From Wuchereria bancrofti (Eukaryota; Nematoda; Chromadorea; Rhabditida; Onchocercidae), in the NCBI GenBank assembly GCA_005281725.1, contig SSBO01000001.1, forward strand, positions 376,956 to 440,955: 64,000 bases of DNA, written 5' to 3'. Every line of letters starts with the position of its first letter. The stretch's first letter is position 1. The notes beneath the pieces were generated by a model. It worked only from the letters and a program-made list of their open reading frames with translations. It was not told where the DNA came from and did no database searches. Of this stretch, positions 11,922-26,950 are shown piece after piece. The translations under genes and the position numbers were made by a program.

Positions 11922-14460
11922 ATGGGAAGGTTATCAATTTACAAAACGTTATTTAACAGCCAGAAATATGCAGCTGTTACAAACCGACTGTTCACTGAAA
12001 ATCATAGAACAGAACCATCAAGGAAACGGTATTCTGATCAATTACTACATTTTATTAAGGTATACCGAAAGTTCATCATAATATTGTATGCTACATCTGC
12101 TTGGTGCATAATTTTAGTTAAATTTTACGAATCTGAATAATGTGGTAGATGATAGTATATTAAACAGCGAAAAAAAACAAATTGTTACAAATTATCCCAA
12201 ACTTCATTTATTATTTGTATGGGCCTCAATTATCGGTTGTCATTAGGTTGCTTATATGTCTTAAATTTTTGAACAGTTTTTAATTATTCTACTATTTGCA
12301 GCAGAAAATTAATCTGAATGGACCAATGAGTGTTGCTGAATATATGCGTTTAACAGCTTCATCACCTATTGGTGGCTATTATTCGCGTCATGGTAGTAAA
12401 ATATTTGGTGAGAAAGGTGACTTTATCACGGCTCCCGAGCTAACACAAATGTTCGGTGAGCTTATTGGTATATGGTGCTACTACGAACTCATTAATACTG
12501 GTACTGTTCCTCGTACTTTAAAGAATGATTGTAAAATAATAGTTGAGTTTTAATGATATTTAGTATTTTCTGTTTTCAATTACGTTCGTCCGCTTGGGCT
12601 ATGCGAATATTACGACGTTTGTGTCTCAAATATATTACTGAGTTGTTGTAGCTATTTGAAGCATAGCAATGTTGTCTTTGTTAACTGCGAACTACTGGTG
12701 ATTTTTCAAAATGGAAATCTATTGCATTTTAATGAATTGCATCTGCTCTATCTAATATTATTTCAGGTGCTTTCAGGGCACAATGAAGAATGGCAATTAG
12801 TGGAAAATGGTCCTGGTACAGGACAGCTGATGTCTGATATCGCACGAACTTTGAGACGACTCAAAGTATGCTTCCTTTCTTATTCTAACTGTTTTCACTG
12901 TTTAAGTTTTTTTAATATCCGCTGATAATATGTTAGTTTTAGGTAACGAAAGGGTCTATTCATCTTGTTGAAACATCTGATGCTTTATTGGATCAACAGG
13001 AATCTCTGCTTTGTGAACATCCATCGCAGTTCGTTGATGAAAAATCGTATGTTCGATGCAATGTGACAAAAGATGGTTTTCCGATATATTGGTATCGCAA
13101 TGTTGATGACATTCCTGCTCAAGTACATTCTTGTCAATATATTATTTATATGGAATTTAAGCTGAACGTATTGCCAAATTGAATGAAAAGTTGTATTAAA
13201 TATCTTTTCCAGTTTTCTGTATTCATAAGCAACGAATTTTTGGATGCGTTACCAGTAAATCAATTTAAAAGAGATGACGAGGGCAAATGGCATGAAGTAT
13301 ATGTAAATTTGAATAAAGACGACAAACTTTGTTTTATGCTGTCAAAATCCGAAAACTTGCATACGTTGTAAGTATTCAAAAAAGAAGGATTCTAAAATTT
13401 TATTTAAAAACTTTGAAAACTTATTTAAAAACAAACTTCGAAAATTTATTTAAAAGCTTTATTTAAATGCATGCTTGCGTTTAATTTTATTTAATTTTAT
13501 TGGAAATTATTCGAGATTTATGTCGAGAAATTGCAAGTTCACTCAAGATTTCTTTCTTTCCATCTAAAGTCCTGAAATAAACCTTTTTTTCTGCACTTTT
13601 ATATGAACTATAGTGATCATGTTGCAGTGGTTTATTACCGAAAAAAATTCGTGAAGACTTATCAATCAAAGAATGGGAGATTAGCATTGATGCTGGTACT
13701 TACGTTAATCAGGTAGATTATTGTCTACAATTTCTGCAAGTGTAATAGAATTTTCTATTATTGAAGGTATTTTTTAATAGCGTTGGCAGTACTTTAGGTT
13801 ACTGACAGTATTACGAAATTTGGTGGTTTTGTGTTGATAGTAGATTATGGACATAATGGTACAAGAAAAGATTTGTCTTTGCGAGCTTACAAAGGTCATC
13901 AAATTGTACATCCTCTGGAAAATCCTGGAGAACATGATATAACTGCCGATGTCAATTTTGGATATTTGAAGAGTCTTGTGGAAGATCGAACATTGGTTTT
14001 TGGACCAGTTGAACAACGGTATGTTATCGTTCAAAGTCTTCTCTTTTTCTCTTTTTTCTTCAGTCGCATTTTCAGCTGTTATATAAAGAGTAATTAGAAT
14101 CGTTTAGTCTCATTCTTCATTTCGTTTATTCTTTTGTACTCACCGCAACGGGCGGAACATTTAATCAGTGTTTCATCGTTACGAAAATAGGACATTTATA
14201 CGAAATCCATTACAGTCAATAATATGATTGTCAATAATTTTAGGGAATTTTTTGCTCAAATGGGAATTGGATTAAGACTGCAAAAGCTGTTGGAATGTTG
14301 TAAAACAGAAGAAGAAAAAAACAATTTGCTCAAATCATGTGAAATGCTACTGAGTGAAAAAGGTATGGGTAAGCGATTCAAAGTGATGAGTATATTTCCC
14401 AAAACACTGGAAAATATTTTAAGCCAGCGTAAAGGACCAGCTGGTTTTGCAGTTATATGA
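11922..14460 (+). CDS. NDUFAF7: NDUFAF7 (MidA-like), mitochondrial complex I assembly arginine methyltransferase
   Basis: Eight exons (11922-12059, 12302-12500, 12777-12865, 12943-13122, 13213-13367, 13628-13712, 13798-14018 and 14244-14460) join in phase to a 427-residue protein, close to the usual family length of about 440. Family signatures in order are GPMSVAEYMRLTASSPIGGY, GEKGDFITAPELTQMFGELI, the SAM-binding loop ENGPGTGQL, SNEFLDALPV, LIVDYGHNGTRKD, DITADVNFGYL and a C-terminal GFAVI. The basic, serine-rich first exon (MGRLSIYKTLFNSQK) fits a mitochondrial targeting sequence. The family dimethylates an arginine of NDUFS2 early in complex I assembly. The acceptor of exon 3 was set at 12777 because the nearer upstream CAG would introduce a stop. 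Confidence 0.93.
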
Positions 14461-17044
14461 ATTTTTTATTGATTGTTTAAAGTGTTGTCCATAACTTGCT
14501 CACCTTTTCCTAAATATTTTGTTAAATGTTACTTTTAAATCTCTTATAAATTGTTATCCAAATAATTATTATACTTTCAAACTTTATTTATGCATCGTGT
14601 AACTGCATATATGTGTTATCGAAATTCAATAATTTCATCATGAAAAAGTAAATCTGAGCATAGACTTACTCCTCATGGCCAGTATATTGTTTGTAAAGTT
14701 GTCATCTTCTTCATGTCACTGTTATCGATCAATTTCTGACTTCAATTTTGTTCATAATGTTTAATGGATGAGATTTATGGCATATATGCATTTCATAAAC
14801 CAATGAATTTGTATTTTCAGTTAACATCGTAAAATATTTCCTTTTCTATGAGCTTTTGAAAAATTAAGATTTTTAATCAAGAATTTTCGATTAAAAAAAT
14901 TCTGTGAAATGGGACCTGCAGTAGGTAAATAATATATAACATCAAAAATGCTGCATGGTAATGGAAAAAGTATTTCGGGTAGCAAACATATGAAACTTAT
15001 TCAAAGGAATTGTGATTAGAAATGGAATTGAATTGAAATTTAAGTTGCTAAGCGAATTTCTGTCTAGAAATTTCCTATTTTCTATATCTTAGGTTTATGA
15101 AAAGCAAATTTTTACGTCGAATTTTCTAAATGGAATCAATTAATGATCAGATTTGAGGTGTTGCTTTGTGTTCTGTAGATTTATGCTAGCAGGTAGGACT
15201 TTTTTCTTGCAAAGATTTAAAATACTCTTTGCTAAATTCTAGCATTTTATTAAACTTGCCACTGGAAAACTAACGCCACAATTAAAGCTAGTAGTTATTC
15301 TTACGAGTTTTTATTAAGCTGAGAAATCGATAATTAGCATTGTTTATTGCCGATGTTATAGATATGTGGAAAGGATCAAATAAAACGAGAACATTGTTAG
15401 AGGAGGAGTGGTACCAATTTTTGATAATATGCTTGTGTTAACACTCTCTAGAATGTGTATATGATTTAGGATATGTATGTGATAGTAGTTCAACAGGTTT
15501 TTTGGAACTTTGAATTTTGAAATTGGATGAAGTCCATTGAATGTGGCACTTCCACGAAATCCTATTAAAAAGTACTGCTAAAAATTCTTTTTAAGGTCAA
15601 CCATAATTAGCTAAACGCATATTTTCATTATTACGTTAATATCATAATGATAAAAGTTATTGTTAACATCATAAAGAGAACAAATGTTTTCTTCTTTTCT
15701 TTAATATTTCTCGAATAATTTGTTCTCCATTTAAGAGCTCCAAATTTTTGATAAATACATAGTTTAGATTGGAAAGTAAAAAGTGATGTGCTGCAGTGAA
15801 GATAAATTAATAAAATAGATGTTAAAATATAAAATGTACAACAATGAATAACAAAATTTGCATTTTTTTTTCCTTGCAGGTTATGAAAAACAAGAATCAA
15901 GTATGATAACATAAATTTTTTTTTTCTTTTCGGATAAACACAATCCGAAAAAAATATTACAAAGTGATAAAACGAAGCGAAGCACTGTACACATCATATT
16001 CTACCAGTTTTGAAATTTCGTATTTTCAATTACAAGCATTGGTAAACTAACAACAGATAAAGTGAATGAGACAGTAAATATAAGTCTCCGTTACGAGCTT
16101 AGAGTCCGATATATAGCTGCGCTACAACAATATTTAAAAAAAATCCTGATATTTCAAGTTGAACAAATATTGTGGAAAATTGTAGTAAGAAAAGACTAAT
16201 AATATTCTGAAATCTACAGACATAGAATAAAAAATTGCAAATAATGAGTTTAAGCTTAATTTATAAATCATATAAGTCAAGCAATTTACAGTTAGTAGCC
16301 TACAAAGTAGCTCAATTACGGACAAGTACTGCAATAAATGAAGTAGAAAATACTGAGGAAAAATTACTGTTTTACAACTGAAGAACTAAAATTTAAAGCA
16401 AATTTTTAAAAAATAGCCAGTCATTTCAAAAAAGAAAAAATCCAACGAACTGTTATTCTTCATTGAGTGTAAATTAAATCATTGCAACTTTGTGCAATAG
16501 TTAAATAATAAATAATATAGTGCAGAACAGAACATTTGTCTACAGAAGGATAAATTAGAGGAAATCTCGAACAATAACCATGATCAGATAATAAAACACA
16601 TATCAAAGACAGGGCTTGAAAGAACAATGCATTATTGCTAGCTGTATGACAAAAACCAGAATAATTAAAACCATTTGTGAAAAAAAAAAAAAAAAAAAAA
16701 ACTTTGAAAAGAAACGAATGACGCCCTTGGGATTGACCAAATCCGAATATCTGGATGCTTTAATCCAAATTTTATAATGTATGATATTTTTAACTTTTTC
16801 GTTTCGTATTTTTATCACAAAGCCTAAACAAAAATTAATAATATTATAGAAAAATCTGTGATACTAAACTCTGGATAAAAATAATTGAATGAGAGATTAA
16901 AAAAGAAAGAAAAAAAAAAACACGAGAAGATGAAAAATCCAGTTCAAATATGCATATAGTCAATGATAAGCAAACACTGAGATTCAATACTGACGTGCAT
17001 ACCTACTGTTTGAAAATAAAAATTCCTTGAGTTATTTCCACCGC
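14461..17044. other. Intergenic between convergent genes, nothing recognised
   Basis: This lies between the tail-to-tail 3' ends of NDUFAF7 and the PLXDC-like gene. It is AT-rich with short spurious open frames only. I see no conserved motif, RNA gene or mobile element. A 20-base A run lies near 16681. Confidence 0.5.
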
Positions 17045-20000
17045 TTACATGTGTACTGAAGCACTATATCGAACATGACTTGATGGCATATGCCACCTCG
17101 AAGGACGATACTGAAACAGTATGAAAAATGAACTGAAAGATTTTAAAGAAATGAAAGAGGAATTTTGAATAGCATCAGCAATAGGCTTCTCACAACTAAA
17201 TTTACCTATTTTTGGCCTATAAAATTCACTTATAAAATAAAAATTAAAAGAAAATATATATGTGTATATTCTTGCTATCATCTTTATGAGTATTTTTTTA
17301 AAAGAAAAAGTCAAAAATTACCCTTATCAGTAGTTGGCCCGATGGAGTATGAGGATTGAAATATGCGTATGAGGCCCAACTTGCTAGTACTACAACACCA
17401 ACAACGACAATAAATATCGACACAAATCCGCTATTAGACCGACCTAATACATCTATAAATTGGTTTAATTTCATCGTAAATGCTGCTAGTATGAGATATA
17501 ACTATATTAACTTATTTACCACATTTCGATTATGATGAACCGAAAATAGCAAATATTTGTAAAATCACCTTGGCTATCTTTGGCTACTTCTGGAACTTTA
17601 ATTTTCTTTTCACGATCCCAAGCAACCACTTCATCTGGTTCTGACGGTGATGCCGTTACTCGTGCTTTTCCTGCAAATGGAACACATTATTTTGTGATTT
17701 CTGCAACTTTTATTCAACACTGCAGTTTTGCTTATTAATATTATAACTGATTATTTTATTAGTTACGAAAATTAATGCTCCTAAATTATAGTATATTTGC
17801 ATAACAAGCATTAATGTATATGTAAAAAGAAGCTAAATGGCGGAATAAGCAATCTCGTAAACTAAAAAATCCACTTACTTTTGCTTAACAAGCAAAATTC
17901 GTGATTTTATAAAGAAACCATTTAAATGCTAAAAAACCAATACAGATGCTATAAAAGATGCATGTGACAATTTTAGAAATGCTGAAGTTGTAATTATTAG
18001 TTACAATTATTAAGTTCGATCATAATCTATAGAAGGTCATTTATGATCTGTTTAAAAATTACCAGATGCATCTTGAATGTCATCTTCGTCATCAACTTCG
18101 TTGAAATCTTCATCTGCACTGCAGTAAGTTACTTTACCATTATCCTTACAGTTTCCTTCAATCCAGTGCTGTCGACGTCTATGTAATCTGGAAATACATT
18201 ATGTTACACATTCTCCTTTGTTGATTTCGAATTAGAGCTTTCATTGACGCAAAGAAGTATAGACTCTTACCCAGCTTGGTCAGAGCAGAAAGGTCCACCG
18301 TGTTTTGCCTTTGAATGACACCAAGAGCAGTTAAAATGTTTTAAAGTTGCATTGGAACATTCTTCACAGCTTTGGTATTGTATGCATGCTAGAATATGAA
18401 AAGTTGCATTTACGAAATGCAAAAAAAAAGTAAAGAAAAAAGTTTGTGCAAAAATTGTTCTTACTTGGTTGAGCTTTTAGTATAACAATCGTATTTGAAA
18501 CAATTAACGATGGTTTCACTTCAATGCGATGGTATTCGTAAATAACTCGTTTTATCGATGCTGAAAAAAAAATAGTATGAATTTATAACATTTGCAAAGA
18601 ATAACACTTTTTGCAGTATTATTTCGCGATATTGCAATTAAAAAACAGAAAAAAAAGAAAAAACTTACGAGGTTGCGAAATAGGTGCAAGAGGATTATGC
18701 ACGCTATGATGGAAAAGATACGCATCACTCATCCCTATTTTCACTGGGTGATGGGAATCACTGATGTTTGTAACAGGTATTGGTACCTAAAATAGCCCTT
18801 AAAGATAGATACTGCTAAAGCAAAGAAAAGATTGCCATAAAACAGGAAAAAGATCATAAAACTATTGCGCTTTACACATTCCTGCTTGTTAATGCTAACT
18901 TAATACTTAGCAAAATGTAAAAATTCTTTCAATAGCTTACATCTTTATAGACGAACCAGATATCTCCGTTCTTGTGTAGAGATCCTTGAAAAGTGAAGAA
19001 GCCATCTAAAAATACACACAATAATAATCTTACAGTATTTCACACTCAATTTTGAAGCTCAAATCTTTGACTATATTTTCCGCATAAAAAAATTTTTTTA
19101 AGCATAATTCGAGACTGGAAATCATGTACATTTATATTTCTCAATGACACTTACCTTTTTCAATTATGCAAACACTATCCATATTATTGTCATCGCAATG
19201 CTCTCTCTATTTTTGCCTTTCCATGATAAATTTTTGAAAACAAAATTTACAAAATGCAACAGTCTTAACTTTAAAAGATGCATTAAAAACTTGCCTGAAC
19301 GTTGTTCACGAAGCTGTAAATTACGCCATTCTATGACAAACTTTTCACCATCATCCGCGTACATAATTGTAGCATTTTCGCCGTGTGTATCAAAATTGGC
19401 CATAAGCGGTGCAATATATTGAGTGGCTGCTAACCAGCTATGCCATTGATCACCAATGTAAGCAAAGCCTGTGACGTAAACAAATTTGCATCTGTGTGCT
19501 ATTATTTTGTTTTGAATTTATTCCAAATTTCGAACTTTTAATCAAACGTAGTGGACGTCAACACTTTTCTACAATGACTGCTAAACAGTGACTGCTAAAA
19601 AAACATTCTATTTCAAAGTAAACTAGTAGACAAGGATAGAAAAGAGGTCTCTTTCATCTGTTAGAGAACTACAAACCTAAAATCAGCACAGCAAACTATT
19701 TCCACGGCATATTGCAGAAGAAATAATTTGGAAAGTTAATATCTTACCACCAGTAGCGATAGTTAAATTTTTCATTCGGTGACCATAAAAAGGAAAATCG
19801 AACTGTATTTTGGCTGCCTAAAAGTTTCCAATTTAAGAAAAAAAATAGCGAATTGGATATTAGAATTCCGCTATAGCTCCAAGATATGAAATTCGCATCT
19901 TACCTTCTAAATTTCCTCTATGCAAATAATTTTACCGTTTTGACATCAAAGAAACTAAAAGTTATGTCATTATAAAATCTCCGAACAATCAGTGTTACTC

Positions 20001-20954
20001 ACCACGGCTCTTCTATAGCTATTCGATAGTGATGAATGACTTTTATTACCAACAGTTCCCGGTTTTTCTAACATTGCTGGTACGTCGATGTAATAATCCT
20101 TCATTAGATCAGATCTGTTGACTTTGATTTCCATCAAATAATACTGATGATCAATCTTTAAATTAAATTTCTAATCAAATAATTAAATTTCATGATGTCA
20201 GTGTTGTGATATTCAATATATAATGATATAAATATCACAGAAATCTTCATATCATGTGAACTTTACATTGCTCGTTATTTCTACTATTTCAAAAACAATA
20301 GCATTATAGTAATTAGAGATTGCAAATAACCGATTAAACAGAACACTCCGCATGTGATAAACTTCTAACTAGAATTTCTAGGACTGGTCGCTGAGATAAA
20401 AATACAATATTGGAAGATAACAGAATACACCAAACTTGTGTTTTAAAATTAAAATAATTCGAAAATATACCGAATCTTCTAGCACTTCAACGTCTTTTGG
20501 TAAACGAAATGCGTTCTCGACATCATCGTTGTCATCATCAATTCCTCTTTTATATCTTTTTTGTAAAGGTGAGAAATTTGGTGAGTCAAAATTGTAATGA
20601 AATGACCCTGGATTAGAATTTTCGTTTGTAAATTTATAAAATGTTGTGAATTCAAAATATTTTGAAACACCGAATAGTCGTTAGAAATCAAGTTTTTCAA
20701 ATTAATGATAAAAACTATTTTAAGAATAAAAACGATGGGAAAATGCAAAAAATGGACAATTGCAGTAACGAAATAAATAATTGCTTTACAACTCTATTAA
20801 AAATCCAGTTTTCTTTTCACCTGTCAATTTCGTTTAACTCTATCGAATTATTATAAATTTGTTCTAAAGAAAAAATACCTTTTCCTTCACCAGCGGACGA
20901 AAAATCGATAAAAGTAAGAAAGAATAATAAGAGATGTAGTTTCAAATACATCAT
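17045..20954 (-). CDS. PLXDC: Plexin-domain-containing protein (PLXDC1/2, TEM7 family), single-pass membrane protein
   Basis: Thirteen exons close in phase to 487 residues: 20879-20954, 20471-20607, 20003-20155, 19748-19817, 19295-19468, 18941-19005, 18669-18786, 18465-18560, 18271-18388, 18063-18187, 17569-17670, 17322-17485 and 17045-17110. The start (MMYLKLHLLLFFLTFIDF) is a signal peptide. Family landmarks follow: MKDYYIDVPAML, FDFPFYGHRMKNLTIATGG, TQYIAPLMANFD, FTFQGSLHKNGDIWFVYKD and HPVKIGMSDAYL. A PSI (cysteine-rich) module runs from TCIQYQSCEECSNA through FNCSWCH. A transmembrane helix (VSIFIVVVGVVVLASWASYA) and a short tail with YRPSRWHMPSSH end the protein. Vertebrate members are PEDF receptors and endothelial markers; the nematode ligand is unknown. 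The intron after exon 5 uses a GC donor (TCAG|GCAAGT). Confidence 0.92.
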
Positions 20955-23022
20955 TTCTTCAGAAAATAATTTGTTTTAGCGTGTAAACTCCTTCATGCAA
21001 TTGACCTTTGCGAGTGATACATGTCACGCATAACACTTATAATTCCTGGAAATTAATTATCTGAATTCTACGCATATAAACAATGATAATTCTAATAAAA
21101 TACAAAGAAATAATGAAATAATGATCGAAAAATAATACATATATGGTATAAATGGTTTATAAATATATTATACATTACTAATGCATATGTGATGTATACA
21201 TTTTCATAAATATTTCATAAATGGAACATGTATAATAAATTTGCAAATGAATGCATACATCATTTGGGATTACTTTGAAAAGAAGGCTTCAATAATATAG
21301 AAAATTTAGGTGTGAATAGAAAAAGAAAAAATTTATTTTCATTTCATAATTCAGCATACTATTACAATACAGGCAAATTTTAAAATTTTCATAAATATAT
21401 TATAGGAAAACAGTAACTGATATCATTCTAATTAGTATGCCCCTTTATGACATTTTATATAAACATGCAATTATTTTCCGTATCTGTCCCAATCGACTTA
21501 TATTACCAACCTATTTAAATCATAAATGATTACTTATATGAGAAAAAGATTTAAAAAATAAAAAAAAAGAGAAAGAAAAGGAAAGATTAACAGTAGTATT
21601 CTTTGTAATGAAATTCTCATCTGATAGATAATAAATCATTTAATGGACACTTCAACATTATAACCAGTTATATTTATTATTACTATTGTAATACATTATC
21701 ACTAGATGCATTACGTGAATCTAATCTACGGAAATTACGTAATGTACGTAACGTAAGTGTTGAGTAAGCATTGTGAAATACATTAAGATGAAAATGGAAA
21801 ATTGAAATTAAACAAGAAATGGCGCTTTAATTCTAAAAATCGATGAGTATATGAAAAAAAGACACGGCTCAATATGAAAAACAAATGACTCACTCATTCC
21901 AATCATCTCTTATCCATGAGATATTTGTCATTGTTAATAAATGACATCACTAATAATAATTCATATTTTATGCAAAGATATTATTTCTCTTCTTTTTTTT
22001 TTTGATAATTAAAATGTAAATTGATTGGTAAGAAAAAATTAATGATTAAATATAGAAAGTATAAATTTGATAACAATTAAAATCATAAAGAAGTAACACA
22101 ATAAATAAAAATAACGGAATGAAATATATAAAAAGCATTTAAAAAAAAAAGAAAAATGTTGGAAGATGATTCTTTTGTGATATGATAATTGAAATATTGA
22201 TATGCTATTAAAAGATACTAAAAACTAGAAAAAGCAAAAATCAATTTTTCTTTCTTTTAGCAAAGATAAATTTGATTGAATTGAACAATTTTATCTATAT
22301 TTTACTGAAAAAGAAAATAATAGATATTTTATGATGAAAATATTTTTTCGTTTGCAAACAATTTATAATTGCATCAAGAATTCAACAGGGCGTATAATCT
22401 TATCAAAAATAATTATTTCTTAATGATTATCAATTTTGATTACCAGTTTTGACTATTAATTTTGATTATCAATTTTTGATTATGATTATTAATTTTTTGC
22501 TAGATTTTTTGTGTGAATTAGATTTGAAAGAAAGAATGAATGAAAAAAAAAAAAGTTGAAAGATAGATAATTCAATGAATTAAAATATCTGGAGTGAGAA
22601 AAAAAAGAAGCAATACTGTATTCGTCAATAACACTATTATCATTGCTTTTTTTTCCTCCTTCTCTCTCTCTCTCTAAAGGTCAACAAAGGTCATCTCAAT
22701 CATTTGATAATTGAATGTGATGCATATTCATGTTCCAATGTGTATAAGAAATGGAAAAATTCCACCTAATCAACTGAAAATGTACATTGCAACATAGAGT
22801 AGTAGCATTAACATCCATCAGATAACAATTGATAAGAATGTATTAAGTGATAAGTGTAATAATTTATGTGATAAAAGAATATGATAAAATGTTGAAGAAT
22901 GATAAGATATGGTAATAGTATTAGTAAAAGAATGGATAAATTGTATAGTTTGAAGTTTACTTTTATGACATGAATTTACCTTTATACACGTATAAACCAT
23001 TGCAATAATCATTATTTCATCA

Positions 23023-23131
23023 TACTACGTGAAAGTTTGACGTACACGTTTAGTCTTACCTCTATGGTACTACGTGAAAAAGTAAGTACATGTTTAATCT
23101 TCTTCTGTACTATATAATACTGCGTGAAAAA
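23023..23131. repeat. Three short TACTACGTGAAA repeats
   Basis: TACTACGTGAAA occurs at 23023 and 23068, and TACTGCGTGAAA at 23118. The first two are followed by ACACGTTTAGTCTT and ACATGTTTAATCTT. It is a small degenerate array of about 45-50 bp units. Confidence 0.5.
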
Positions 23132-23240
23132 ATTGAATATAACAATTAAACATGAATAAATTGTGAAATGAAGCATTATAGAAGATTAAAACCAAATTAG
23201 GATAATTTCAAAATTAATCAGAATTATTTATTGTCATTAA

Positions 23241-23455
23241 GGAAAGAGAGAGAGGGAGAGAGAAAGAAAGAGAGAAAGGATTCGTATGATAGAAAAAGAT
23301 AGCATAAATTGATTCGTTGAAATTATTTTGCAAAGAATATTGAAGTTATAAAGAGATAATAAATAAAAAGAGAGAGAGAGAAAGAGAAGAAGAAAGGGAA
23401 AGAGAGAGAGAAGGAATTAAAGAAAAAAGAATGAGGAAAGAAAAGAAAAGAAAGA
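23241..23455. repeat. GA-rich simple sequence
   Basis: Two purine tracts, GAGAGAGAGGGAGAGAGAAA near 23246 and a longer GA/GAAA stretch from about 23368, are separated by AT-rich DNA. They are low-complexity and noncoding. Confidence 0.7.
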
Positions 23456-26400
23456 AATAAGGTTTATATTTCTTGGGCAAATGGATGTGGGCAACTAACC
23501 GAAATCGATTTTATCAATCGAAATATCTATAATATACATAGGTAAATGGATGAAAAAGGTAGGAAAGTAAGTGGTTGTGAAAGTAATTGGATTTGTTTCT
23601 TCTTTTACTAAACTTTGAAATATTTATTATCAAGTAAGTATATCTATTTATTATCAATATATGATATGATGAGTCATACAATTGATATTTTCATCATTAA
23701 CAGTTGTTTGTTAAAGTTCAATATGAAAGTAAAATGAAATAAATACTTATTATTTAAATGGTTAATCGATTGCTTTTGCTTATTTTATTTTTGTTGTTTT
23801 CTTCTTTAATTGGATTTATAATAATTGAATTTTTATAATAATTGAAATGAGCTGAAAGAGGAAAAAAAATATATAATATGTTGAGATTTTAAATTAATCA
23901 ATTTGAATTTTAAATGATTTTTATTTTGGATATTTAATTTTAATCAAGATTAAAATTAATTAATTCTGAAATATTTGATTTATGATAGAAAAAATGAAAA
24001 AGAAAAAGAGGGAAGAAAAAAGAATTTGGCATAATTAATTGTATGAATGATAATAAAATGAAATTGCAAAATTTAATTTTTTCTTTGTGTAAACAAAATT
24101 TTGGCAATTATTTTTTGCCTAGCAAAAATTGTGTTTTGATTAAAAAAGAAAAAAGAAAAAGTAGGGAAAAATTTGCACAGTTAATTTGGATGACCTTTTT
24201 GTATTTCAATTAATGGGGTCATTTTATTGTATGCAATTTAAAATGAATCATTAATTGTAATTGCATGTTATTTGTAAATTTAATTTGCACTAAAAAAAGA
24301 AAAAAAAAGTGTAAAATACGTTTTGCAAATTTATGCAAATACACAACGATATTATTTTAACTCATCCAACCAAAATAATTCTTGTAAAAATATTCAATTC
24401 ATTTCGTGAACACAAACAGAATCAATTTAAATTTTCAATTAAAACAAAAAAAAAAAAAACGATTCAATCTTTTTCTCACATTTCATTAAAAATTCCAAAT
24501 AGCAACATTATAAGTTACAAATTGTTACTTTATAAAATGAATTTATTATTCAGAAAGGGTAGAAAGAATAAATATTGCAACAAAATAAATCAAACGAAAT
24601 TGGGAACGAAATTAATGGGTTGATTTTCAGAATTTAAGAAAAAAAGAAAAAAAAAAGGAAAATATTGAGAAAATCGTAACTTTTCGAAATTAATTTATTA
24701 CTGGTTACTGCCTATCTTTTTTTAAAATACTTCAATTATATTATTCGATATTGAAATAAAAAAAGTTAATTTTTTTCCATTAATATTTTTATGTTAATTA
24801 AATTAATAAATGATCAAATTAACAGTTTAGTTTAATGAAGCATTCATTACTTTATTGTGGTTAACAATAATAATTTTTTTTAAACTTTAAGCCTATTATT
24901 TTTCTCAAATAATTTCAGCAATTAAATGAATTATTAATTCTTAAATTTACAAAACTATTTTTCTCTCCTTTTTTGTACTTTTTTTTCTTTTTTTATTTCA
25001 TTTTTTCTCTTCAAAAATTCAACAACTAATTATTGTCAATTTTAAAATATTTCTTTTTTTTTTTCAATGATTTATATTTTATTTAAGAAGTTATAGTAAT
25101 ATTACTACGATGGAATGTATTCAATATTTTTCTACAAATGAAATTACTAGTATGCCTATTGAATGTTAATTTAATTTAAAGAAAAGAAAGAAGAAAATTT
25201 GTTTTAAAATATTTCAACAAAAAAGAATGGCTTATTCCCTTTTTTTTTTCTTTTAACAAATTGTAAAAGGAACAATTTGAAATGAAAAATGAAAAAGCAA
25301 TTGAAATAATGGCCAATTTTTCGAATTGTTAAGCATTACTCTTAGTGTATGTCATGTCTGCTTTTAAGTAATTTATTATTTTGATCGAATGTCTAAACTT
25401 TTACTCTGCTTATCTTTGCCACATCTGTTAAAATATGCTATCAGCCTTTTTTTTTTTTTTTTGTTTTCGAACTGAAATAGTTTAAATATTTTAATTTTTG
25501 TGTGAAAAATTTTTAGTTCTAAATATTATGAATAATTTTGCATAAATTATATGTGATTAATATTGTATAAAATATGAGAAATTCTCTTTATTTATTATTT
25601 AAATTAAGTAAGTAAACTATTATTTATTATATTAAAATGTAAAAAAAAGAGAATTAGAAAAGTGTTTTTTCTTTCCTTCTTTTTTCTTTTTTTTTTTGTT
25701 AAATACCATTATTTGATTAATTGCGTCAGAAATAGTTAAAATGGAAAGAATGATTGTATTAGAAAAAGAAAATTTAACAAAATTTTGAATTAAATCGAAA
25801 TTTGAGGTGATGATAATAATGAAGCGAAACATTGAGCATAATTTTGCTATTATTTCAAATGAAAGAATTACAAAAAAGAAAAAAAAAGTAAGAAGATTGG
25901 AAAAAAAATATGAAGTGAAATGTGTATTGTTTTAAAAGGAATAGCAATATTTGAATTAAAAATTTCAAATTATAAAAATGAATCATTTAAAATGAGAGAA
26001 TTGAAACTATCAACTGATTTTTTTACAAACATTTCTTACTGAATACTGAATAACTAGCTAATATAAATTGAAAAAGTACAAGGAAATCTTTGAATTATAA
26101 AATGATTTTTTTTATAGTAAAATATAAAATATGCCACTGTGGGAAAAAAAGTTTTTTAAAATTTAAATGAAACAATTTTCAAGAAGTTTTACATACACTG
26201 AAAAAAGAATAGAAAGAAGTAATTCATTTTAAAAGTTCAACAAATAGTAATTAATCCAAGCCAATATATTAAAAGGTAACGAAATTAATAGTGTTAATAG
26301 GTTATTAAACTATTTCAGGTAAATGGCACTGATTATAAAAGGTCAAATGTCCGAAAAATTTAACAAATAAGTTCAATATAATTTTATAATGTTAATGAAT

Positions 26401-26950
26401 TGTAAATCTGTTACTTAATGCTACTAATAAGTAAGGTTAAATGTTTCACATAACTAATAATTACATAAAATTGTTGAAAAAAAAAAAAACGATATATCGT
26501 TACATAGCTTAAAAATGGAACAAGTTTATTGAAGAAATTGTAAAATGTAAACTAGTCAAATTTTTTGAAACGCAAAAATTCTTTTCCAAAAATAAAAAAG
26601 AAGGAGAGAGAGAGAGAAGAAAAAAAAAAAAAAGATTGTTCGAATGTGAAAAGTGTACTTTATCAAAAATGTTCATTTAAACTATCATTAATCTATTCAT
26701 TGGGTTTTGAATGTATCAGTAACAGAATATTGTGTTATTTTGCTCCGTTTGAAATTAATTCACTTTACTTTCCTTTCTTTTTCTTTTCTTTTCTCTGCTT
26801 TTTTTTTTCTTTTTTTTTGACAGTCTTTTTTTTTCATTTTAAAATAATTGAAATTCCATTGTTGTTCGTTGTTTATAAGATCAAAAGAAGAAAAAATGAA
26901 TTGAACTGGAAAAAATGAAGTGGACTAGCAAATTATCGATGGCCAGTAAA

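Noticed and set aside
20479..20748. 89-codon frame overlapping PLXDC exon 2
   Set aside because: It is the wrong frame. The phase from exon 1 selects the frame reading SFHYNFDSPNFSPLQKRYKR.
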